Shown here one piece after another: positions 56,750 through 64,000 of a stretch of DNA of 64,000 nucleotides; positions within the stretch are counted from its first letter, which is position 1; every line of letters starts with the position of its first letter. The stretch covers positions 4,567,075-4,631,074 of the forward strand of contig NW_020313057.1 of NCBI RefSeq assembly GCF_003265705.1. Direction: 5' to 3'. The stretch comes from Callorhinus ursinus (lineage: Eukaryota; Chordata; Mammalia; Carnivora; Otariidae). Position numbers and translations under genes: made by a program. The notes beneath the pieces are model-generated. The model saw only the letters and a list, made by a program, of their open reading frames with translations, was not told the origin of the DNA and searched no databases.

Positions 56750-57175
56750 CTAGCTGGTCAGGAAAGGCTTCATATTTGAGCCTTGGAGATGGCCTTTCAA
56801 AGACGGCTGTTATTTGTAATGGGCAGAGAGAGAAACGGTAAGGGGATTATGGAACAAAACGAAGACATTGAGATGGGATGGAATCAAACACAGTCTATCA
56901 AGAGAGCAGACAAGAGTTCTTGTTTGCCCAGTGGCAAGAGAGGGACATGTCACAAAAGACACAGCAGGAAACAGACGGACACCCAAATATGGAGGTCTTG
57001 AATGCCTGATTAAATGGTTTGAGCACGGAAGAGCCATTCTTTAATTGAGAGAGCGAGATAATGCAAGAGTGCTGTAAGATTGGTTGGCTTTTGTGACACA
57101 CAAGAGATCGGAAGAGGTAGAGAGTAAAGGCTGTTGCAGTTGTCCAGGTCTAAGGCAACGGGAGCCAGCACAGGA
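56750..57175 (-). mobile_element. L2 LINE fragment, antisense
   Basis: AGCTGGTCAGGAAAGGCTTC, ATATTTGAGCCTTGGAG and, at the right, GCTGTTGCAGTTGTCCAGGTC are blocks of reversed L2 (GGTGGTCAGGGAAGGC, ACATTTGAGC, GGCTATTGCAGTAATCCAGG). The middle is heavily decayed. Confidence 0.5.
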
Positions 57176-57394
57176 AGGCAGAAGGACAAGAAAGGAAGAC
57201 ACCAGAGGGGACTTATCACCACAGGCCCAGGAGGTGGAAACAGGAGAGCAGTTCTCTCTAGTCATGCTTCAGCCCTTCTGCTGTTCCCTGCTCATGCTTT
57301 TCCCGCCACTCTGGCTGTTTTTTCCATTTTCCAAGGGCGCCTCACCCTACCATGTGCACCTGGCCACCTTCAGCTTCTGTCTGGTCTTTCATCT

Positions 57395-57840
57395 GTCATC
57401 TCATTCATTGCATTGTTCAGCTCCGGAACGTGTTTGGTTCTTTTTTATGATTTCTCTGTTGAACCTCTTGCTTTGTACATGTACTAGTTCCATGATTTCA
57501 TTGAGTTTTCTATCTGTGTGCTCTTGTACTTCTTTGAGCTTCCTTAAAACAATTACTCAAAATTCCTTGTCCAGTAATCCACATATCTCCATTTCTTTGG
57601 GGTCAGTAACTGTCAAATTATTATGTTGTTTGGTGGAGTCAGGTTTCCTTGATTGTTCATGTCCTTTGAAGCCTTGCCTTGGTGTGTGTCTTCCCATTTG
57701 AAGAAAGAGTCCCTTTTTCTGGTTTTTACTGAGTGGCTCCGCAAAAGAGATACCTTATCTGTCATTCTGGCTAGGGATTCTGGGATTTTCTCAAACCTTT
57801 TCTATGGAGGTACCCACTCCACACTTCTTGTTCCTCTTGG
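57395..57840 (-). mobile_element. L1M ORF1-region fragment, antisense
   Basis: Reading the minus strand gives CATGAACAATCAAGGAAACC, CCCCAAAGAAATGGAGATAT, TTTTAAGGAAGCTCAAAGAAG and AAAAAAGAACCAAACACG, the order of the L1M ORF1 5' region (RNA-binding ORF1 protein). The frame is broken. The 205-codon plus-strand frame at 57084-57701 is largely its antisense shadow. It is the only piece from an L1 5' half that I recognise here. Confidence 0.8.
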
Positions 57841-59257
57841 GGGGTAATTAAGATGATACGCATTCTCTCCACCCCACAGAGCCATGCTAGGTGCTGGGAC
57901 CCTCCCATTTGTCTTCCCCAGGACAGTGACCTGACACACTCAAGTTTGAAGGTCTTCTCCCAACCCCAGAGCTAGAATGGCTTTGGGCACTTGCTCACTA
58001 ATTACCTGCAAAGGCTTGTTTTTGCCATGTGTGGAACCATGTGTTGGAGCCAGCCACAGGTGAGGAGGACAGGAGAATGTGGATAAGGTGTCCCCTGGGG
58101 TCAGATGGGGGGCTCTGCAAGGCAAGGCTTCCGGGGGATTTGTTGGCAAAGTTCCTGATGGAGTCCATGAGTTGGTTAGTAGCAAGAACCATGAAGCAGT
58201 TAGCCGTGTCCTATGGCTTGTTCCAGCTTGAGTTTAGGAGTCAGAGGACCATGGCACATGAGGGGTGCGTGGCAGGAAGGCTTACTGGAACACAGTCAAA
58301 GTAGCCATCACCTCCTTCAAGTGCCCCATGCCTGGCAGGGATTGACAAAGACCTCCCCAGCCTACTCTAGAACAAAGAGTAGAAAGGCATGTAAGGATTC
58401 TTGAGCTGTCTCCATGCCTCTACTCTGTCCCTTCCTTCTGGGCCGAATTTGGAGATTGTCTGTGTCACTGGACGGGGTTCCTTTCCCACTGGACACTCCA
58501 GCCCTACATTCTGAGCAGTAGAGGCTGGTGATAGAAGAAATGTGGGCATGCTGCCTGGCTGAAATGTGCGGGATCCAGCCAGACACGAGCACAGATTTGT
58601 CTATGAAGCCCTAGAAACATGGTTTCAAGTCTCTAGTATAATGGTCTCCAAATTGTATTCACTCTGTACCCCTTCCGGCACAAAATCCTTTTGCATCCCC
58701 CAACATGGGTATACTTATTTACATATGGTAACAGATCTACTACCATCCTAACATATTAGGTACATTGAAATCTTACACATTAAAACTTTTAAGAATCAGA
58801 TAAAAGAAATAATTAAAATAAATTTTTGCTTTTCACAGAAAAACCTTATTAATAATAGCATTTTCAGTGAGATCAATGAAGCTGACCACATCAGTCACTG
58901 TTCTGCCCTTGTCACATGGTGGACAAAATGCTCCCACGGGTACATGTGTTGGCTGTCTCACAGTATGATCTTCAGGTCATGATTTCCTTCAGGAATCTTC
59001 TTAGGTTCTTGGTCTACTTTGTGAGGGTTAGTTTAGGTAGAACTAGATCATATAATCCAGAAATCCACTTAACTGAACACATGGAAACTGCCTTATGTCC
59101 TCTCGGGTGGAGGTGGGTGAGCAAGGGCACCTCTCGGGCCCATTCTTCCCTTGGAATGACTCACAGAGCTGTGTTTGTCTGCCTGACAAGCCAGGGGCCA
59201 ATTCTAAATGATATTTGTCTTTTTTTTTTTTCTTTCTTACTTTTAAAGATAAAATTG
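57841..59257. other. Unique sequence
   Basis: No gene supported. Overlapping frames of 60-114 codons lie on both strands. A T11 run lies near 59221-59231. Confidence 0.5.
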
Positions 59258-59271
59258 TGAGTAGATGTTCT

Positions 59272-59453
59272 TTTTTTTCTTTTAAGATTTTATTTATTTG
59301 AGAGAGAGGGAACACAAGCAGGGGAAGTGGGAAAGGGAGAAGCAGGCTCCCCACTTGAGCAGGGAGCCCGATGCGGGACTCGATCCCAGGACCCCGGGAT
59401 CATGACCTGAGCTAAAGGCAAACGCTTAACCCACTGAGCCACCCAGGCGCCCC
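59272..59453 (-). mobile_element. CAN-SINE, antisense, 14-bp exact TSD
   Basis: TTTTAAGATTTTATTTATTTG opens it and GAGCCACCCAGGCGCCCC closes it. TGAGTAGATGTTCT is identical at 59258-59271 and 59454-59467. An intact, young copy. Confidence 0.96.
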
Positions 59454-59728
59454 TGAGTAGATGTTCTAACACTTTCTTTCTACACCCCAGTGGATCATCT
59501 CATGGGCCCCCACTGTGGAGACCACTGCTTTCAACATCAGGGCTGGAGGCACAGCCTTGCCCATCCTCCAAATTAAGTAAGAGACAAAACCTGGAAATCT
59601 TCAAAGTCGAAGATGTGGAGAAAAAGGCACACCGGGTGTCGGATTTTGAAAAATGTCCCCATTGAGGAGACAGGAAGAAGAAGAGTCTGCCAAGGAGAGA
59701 AGAAAGAGCCCTCAGAAAAGTAGGGAGG

Positions 59729-60059
59729 TGCTATGGACTGAATGTCTGTGTCCCCCCAAAATTCATATGTGGAAGTCCTATAGCCCAGTGTCAAGATATT
59801 AGGTGTGGGGCCTTTGGAGGGTGCTTAACTCCCAAGGGTAGAGCCCTCATGAATGTGGGATTGGTGCCCTTATAAAGGAGACCCCTTTGAGCCCCCGAGC
59901 CACATAAGGACACTGCAAAAACATGCCATCTATGAACCAGGAAGTGGTACCTTGATCTTGGATTTCCCAGCTGCCAGAACGGTGAGAAGGAAGCTTCTGT
60001 TGTTTATAAGCTACCCAGTCTCTGCTCTTTGGTTACAGTAGCCTGAATGGACTAAAACA
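59729..60059 (+). mobile_element. Solo MaLR LTR with 5-bp TSD
   Basis: It starts TGCTATGGACTGAATGTCTG and ends GAATGGACTAAAACA, the TG...CA ends of an LTR. CCCCAAAATTCATATGTGG, CTTGATCTTGGATTTCCCAG and TGTTGTTTATAAGCTACCCAG are MLT1/MST-type blocks. GGAGG is duplicated at 59724-59728 and 60060-60064. No internal sequence remains, so recombination between two LTRs removed the body. Confidence 0.92.
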
Positions 60060-60064
60060 GGAGG

Positions 60065-60757
60065 CAAATGTACTTAATGTCATAATCAAGCAATCTGAGA
60101 GTTTTAAGAACAGGGCGCTGGTCAAGCATAGGTCAACAGGGTGTCACATTTCAGAAAAATCAAAGAGCATCTATCCTTTGGAAAGGCTATGACATCTGGC
60201 AACATGAAATTATTGGCGATCTTTGAGGAAACAGCCGCAGTACCATGGTGGGGCGGAAATCAGGTTGTAAGGGGTTAGTGACTGAGCTGATGAGTGAGGA
60301 GGTACAGTGGTGATGTAGAAACCCTAAAGAAGTTTAGTAGTGAATGAAGGCCGGAGGGAGGAACGGAGGGAAGAGAAAAGCAGGAAGGAAAATACAAGCG
60401 ACATTCTGAAATCATCAGTGATGAAAACCACTGACTAAAAGTCAGAACTTCAGAAGATGAGTTCTCCCACTATATGCAGCCAACAATAAGTGGCCTTATT
60501 ATTGTCCATTTGGACCATCTTAAAAATCCAGGCTATCGTCACGACTTACCTCATAGGCCTAAATGTTCATCCTAATGAGTATAATGCATCTCGGCAGTGC
60601 TAACTGTAATATGCCACCATGATATTCAAGGTCTTCATCTATGTCTGTGCCCACCAGCCCCACATATGGGGGAAACTGCTCCATGCCCCCTGTCTCCTAC
60701 CCTGAGCATTGTGCCTGCCACAGCCAACCTCTACCCGCTGGTGCCACCAACCATAAC
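60065..60757. other. Unique sequence
   Basis: No gene or repeat recognised. A GGAGGGAGGAACGGAGGGAAG patch lies at about 60353-60373. Confidence 0.5.
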
Positions 60758-60774
60758 AAGCACCGTGTTGTTCT

Positions 60775-60964
60775 CTTTTTTAAGATTTTATTTATTTATT
60801 TGAGAGAGAGCACACGCGTGCATGGGGGGGGGGGCGACGGGCAGAGGGAGGACAAGCAGACTCCCGATGAGCATGGAGCCCAACACGGGGCTCGATCCCA
60901 AGACCCCGAGATCATGACCTGAGCCAAAGTCAGATGCTTAACCGACTGAGCCACCCAGGTGCCC
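60775..60964 (-). mobile_element. CAN-SINE, antisense, with a G11 run
   Basis: TTTTTTAAGATTTTATTTAT opens it and GAGCCACCCAGGTGCCC closes it. The flanks AAGCACCGTGTTGTTCT and AAGCATTGTGTTCTT form a diverged target duplication. A G11 tract at 60824-60834 sits in the CT/GA body. Confidence 0.92.
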
Positions 60965-60969
60965 ATGAA

Positions 60970-61575
60970 GCATTGTGTTCTTAGGTAGGGTTGCGGGTTT
61001 GTGCCCTCATGGATTTCTGGGTTGGCCTCATTTCTCTCAGGCCAATAGGGTCATGGTAATTAATTCTGTCACTAGGCATCCTACTGGAAGGAGAGAAAAA
61101 TGTCCAAATGTATAGCCCTGCATCCTGCCATTGGCTTGGGTTCTCTATTTCTGTTCATGCCCCAGCACATTCCCAAACACTCAGACTTAAGAACCCGTTT
61201 CCTTCACGCCTTGCCTCCCTATGTTTGCAGAGCTCCCCTGATCCTTCCTCCTCGTGTCCCAGGTGAGGCCCATGTGGCCCCATCCTTTGGCCAGGACTTC
61301 CCCCAATCATATGCCAGGTGGTCTCTCAGCCTCTACCCCACCCTGCACGGCTCTGACTGGTCTTCATATGGCACACCGCCTCAGGAACTGTCTTCATCAC
61401 CCCAACATTCCCCCCCAGTCTCCCGCCATGCAAAATACTGCAGAGGTTACCCCGCTGCTCATGGAGGAGGTACACCTGTGGCACCTCTGTGCTCTGACCT
61501 GACCTCCCCACACCTGCTCACATGCACCTTCTCCATCAATCCAGCGCCTCTTCCAGACTCAGCCCGCACATTGTA
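60970..61575. other. Pyrimidine-rich sequence, open frame without support
   Basis: A 196-codon plus-strand frame (61100-61690) spans this stretch. It is Pro/Ser/Leu-rich, has no domain I know, and its 3' end runs into an L2 fragment. The whole segment may be decayed L2. I do not call a gene. Confidence 0.45.
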
Positions 61576-61895
61576 TCTCTCTGTCTACAGTGTTCCAGCT
61601 GTCCCATCCACTGAGACCTCCCTTCCCCCTGCCTCTATCCCAGAAAAGCCTACCCTCCTTCCAGGTTCCTCCAATGTCACCTTCTTCTGACTCACCAGGT
61701 GGCTATGATCAGTGTCTCTTCTGAACCTGTCTGCCAAGTGTCTGCCCGTCCTGCAGTGTGCTCAGGCCACCCTATGCATGCTTGTTGGGTGTTCCAGGAA
61801 AGCTGCCTGTCTCAACACATCAGCGCCTTGAGATGCGGACTGCATTTTATCTGTATGTGAAAGTGTGTGTCTAGTGATCAATAAAGTTCAAGAAA
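61576..61895 (+). mobile_element. L2 LINE 3' region
   Basis: CCCTCCTTCCAGGTTCCTCC, AATGTCACCTTCTTCTGAC, CCTTGAGATGCGGACTGC and GTGTGTCTAGTGATCAATAAAG follow the L2 3' order (TCCTTCAGGTCTCAGCTC, AATGTCACCT, GAGGGCAGGGACT, CTCAATAAAT). Confidence 0.55.
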
Positions 61896-62439
61896 TGAAA
61901 TCTAGGAATTCGGCTCGCATTAATGCCAATTTCTTTCCAGAAGGTAGTTTTCTGGCTGGAACTTTACAGTCATTAATACAGTTTTTTCATATTTAAAATA
62001 CTGGACAAGCTATAAACATGAGAGGCAAATCTCAACCTGACTTGTTTTCAACAGGACGGGTGTGTCATTGGTGGGCCATTCACACATTTCCCTCTGACTA
62101 CATTTTAAAAGAGAGTATCATGCGTCCCCTCTGAAAAGGACTGACAACAAAAGTGGAAATTCTATGCCAATTCTGAGGGGGATTCAATGTATTACACCGA
62201 AACGATTTTTTGTTGTTTTTTAGTGTCAACTGCCACCTTCAAAAAGAATACAAATTTGTCACTCTCAAACATTTTGTTAAGATACACGGAGTTATGCTTC
62301 CAAAGTGCCCGAAGATTCTATGCACTCGAAGAAATAAAGCATTCTGAAATCTTTTTTAGAGGAAAGGGAATGCATCATCATGTTCCTCAATCTTCCCTCC
62401 TGTGAAATTGCTATCATTCAGTGCAACAAACAAAATATA
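61896..62439. other. Unique sequence
   Basis: No gene or repeat recognised. Confidence 0.5.
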
Positions 62440-62560
62440 AAAAGCACCTAGGACGTCGCAGGAGATTTGCCAGGTACTAGGAATACTTTTGGATCTCAGA
62501 TAACACCCCTGTCCTCAAGGAGCTTTCAACGCAGTGGGAAAGAAAGACAAGGAAATGGTT
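62440..62560 (-). mobile_element. L2 LINE 3' end, antisense
   Basis: AAAGCACCTAGGACGTCGCAGG, GCCAGGTACTAGGAATACTTTTGG and CCCTGTCCTCAAGGAGCTTTC follow the reversed L2 terminus. Confidence 0.7.
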
Positions 62561-62660
62561 AATTCCTCTACATTGTGGTGATTGGTGCAAGGGAGAAAAA
62601 TTCCAGATGCTACTGGATCTCACAGAAGGGGCAGCTAAATCTGCTTTCTGCAGGGACGTG

Positions 62661-62830
62661 TCCTAGATCAGGGAGTCTCAAAGACAAATGTGCAAACCAA
62701 TCACCTGGGCTTCTGGTTCCACCGTACATTCTGATTCAGAGGCACCGGGACGGGGCCTGTGAGTCTGCATTTTGAACAAGTTCCCAGGTGCAGACGGTGG
62801 TCAGCAGACCACACACTTGGGGTAGCAAAG
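62661..62830 (+). mobile_element. MER5-like hAT-Charlie element
   Basis: GGGAGTCTCAAAGACAAATGTG, CCAATCACCTGGGCTTCTGG, ACATTCTGATTCAGAGGCACC, GAGTCTGCATTTTGAACAAG and TTCCCAGGTGCAGACGGTGG, then CACACACTTGGGG, follow the MER5A order. Confidence 0.85.
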
Positions 62831-63930
62831 CACCAGAGGACCAGACCCCACCTGAGGCCAGCCCAGCCCAGCGCTAAGGAGGAAGTGCATTCCAGCAGAA
62901 GAGGGGATGTGAAAACAGGCCAGACCACAGAGCAAACCATCCCTTTTCTCTCTATCTTAAAGAGATAAATGAAGGTAGGGAGACAAAGAATTAAAGGCTA
63001 GGCAAGTATCTGCAATCTTGGAAGGGTGATGTGGCCTTCTTACGTAGATCTGAGAGCTCGCTAATTCAGAGTAATTAGAAGACACATCTAAATTATTTAA
63101 AAGTCTGAGCCATAAAAAATTGCTAACGGGAGCAGAGTTATTTCAAGTACTTGTAGACTCTTGAACCTATAGCTGCCCAGGGTCACTGCCATATCTCTTT
63201 AGGTGAAAAGGTAATTACCAACATTTAGCACACTGGGTTCAAGATCTTACAAATATTCATTTTTCTAGGTAGGTTTCTTTTTAGCAGAAGAGAAATTTCA
63301 ACTGGATCTGTATCCTGGTAAACCAAATTACAAATAACAAGATTTTATATGATAAATGTAGCATAGAACACCATCCAGAAAGAGATGCAATGAAAAACAT
63401 TCTAAATGACATATTGATATTATGGGTTAGTTCACTCACAAAATTATGGTTTATGCACATAAGTGAATGCAGATCAGTATTGCAAATGGAGATGAAATTG
63501 TATACACTAGGTGAACTCTTTGAGTACCGAGAACACACGAGTGTGAAGTATGTGCTCTGCAAAGTCTCACTGCCATCTGGTCACCTGACTCGGCAACAAT
63601 ATTGTGGAAATATCAGGCATATTTCTTGCTTACGTAATTTCTTCAAAACAAAATTTCCATTCGGAAGCTTGTGCTATACTGTTTGACATTATTGTATTTA
63701 TAAAGGAAAAAACGCTCATTCTAAACAGTTTTTTAAATAGGAATATTATCTTCTTGGAAAACTTATATTGACTGAATATTAATAAGACTTCATAATAACT
63801 TCATAACGACTGTCCCCGAAGTGCCTAAATGAGCTAACGCATCCAAATCTGCATAATAAAATACTGTGTCACTTCATTAAATGACTATGTTTTGGAAAAC
63901 TATTTGCCATATTCCTCCAGGAAATTATAT
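62831..63930. other. 1.1-kb repeat-free stretch
   Basis: AT-rich, with no repeat or gene recognised. Frames of 93 and 98 codons on opposite strands overlap at 63281-63686 and are not credible. Confidence 0.5.
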
Positions 63931-63944
63931 CAATCAGCAACTTA

Positions 63945-63975
63945 TTTTTTTTCAGCTTTATTGTGGTATAAATGA
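63945..63975 (-). mobile_element. 31-bp L1 3'-end insertion with 14-bp TSD
   Basis: TTTTTTTTCAGCTTTATTGT then GGTATAAATGA is the complement of an L1M 3' terminus (ATTTATACC, CAATAAAGCTG, poly-A). CAATCAGCAACTTA is exactly duplicated at 63931-63944 and 63976-63989. This is an extreme 5' truncation. Confidence 0.88.
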
Positions 63976-64000
63976 CAATCAGCAACTTACTCATGGATAC

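Noticed and set aside
57084..57701. 205-codon open frame, the longest in the window
   Set aside because: Its second half is the antisense of an L1M ORF1 fragment (57395-57840) and its first half overlaps decayed antisense L2; no domain, signal or splice context.
61100..61690. 196-codon Pro/Ser/Leu-rich open frame
   Set aside because: Low-complexity pyrimidine-rich composition keeps it open, its end lies in an L2 fragment, and a minus-strand frame overlaps it.

Overview
This window is nuclear DNA from a mammal. The short interspersed repeats identify the lineage: more than twenty copies of a tRNA-Lys-derived CAN-SINE, with a GGCGCCTGGGTGGCTCAG head, a CT-rich body and a (TAAA)n tail, are scattered on both strands. 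That element is confined to Carnivora. The body form seen here matches arctoid caniforms (bears, seals, mustelids) better than the dog SINEC_Cf or the cat form, neither of which I find. This is an inference from remembered consensus sequences. No bacterial, plasmid, phage or CRISPR feature is present.

I find no protein-coding gene, tRNA, rRNA or other RNA gene I can support. Open reading frames of 60 to 205 codons occur on both strands, but they overlap one another, cross repeats and show no recognisable domain except L1 ORF2 fragments. The window reads as intergenic or intronic sequence.

Layout. 0-7 kb: mostly unique sequence with old MIR and L2 fragments and one diverged SINE. 7-11.3 kb: stacked L1 3' ends with young SINEs, including a SINE inside a SINE inside an L1. 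13.3-15.6 kb: the 3' half of an old sense L1. 15.5-21.9 kb: MIR and L2 fragments with several SINEs, including a tail-to-tail pair at 19.9-20.3 kb. 22-27 kb: mainly unique, with a MIR, an L2/MIR pair and a purine tract. 27.1-29.3 kb: an antisense 5'-truncated L1 carrying a SINE. 30.6-32.4 kb: a 21-bp minisatellite holding an assembly gap, then L1 fragments. 34.2-35.3 kb: antisense L2. 36.4-37.4 kb: a young antisense L1 with an 18-bp target duplication. 40-40.6 kb: an internally deleted Tigger1-like DNA transposon. 41.2-44.4 kb: a compositionally odd region with G/C homopolymers, a 39-bp minisatellite, a MaLR LTR and a 101-bp inverted repeat pair. 46.5-48.8 kb and 49-51.7 kb: the longest repeat-poor stretches. 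52-60 kb: microsatellites, SINEs (one with a very long AAAT tail broken by a gap), an L1 ORF1 fragment and a solo MaLR LTR. 60-64 kb: a SINE, L2 and MER5 fragments and, at the edge, a 31-bp L1 insertion with a 14-bp target duplication.

No genes work together here. The window is useful as a record of successive insertions: L2 and MIR first, then hAT, Tigger and MaLR elements, then L1M, then carnivore L1 and CAN-SINEs. Both assembly gaps are exactly 10 N and fall inside tandem repeats. I did not find a previously undescribed biological system. The best unexplained item is the inverted repeat pair at 43358-43466 and 44244-44358. Repeat family names come from memory of consensus sequences and were not checked against a library.
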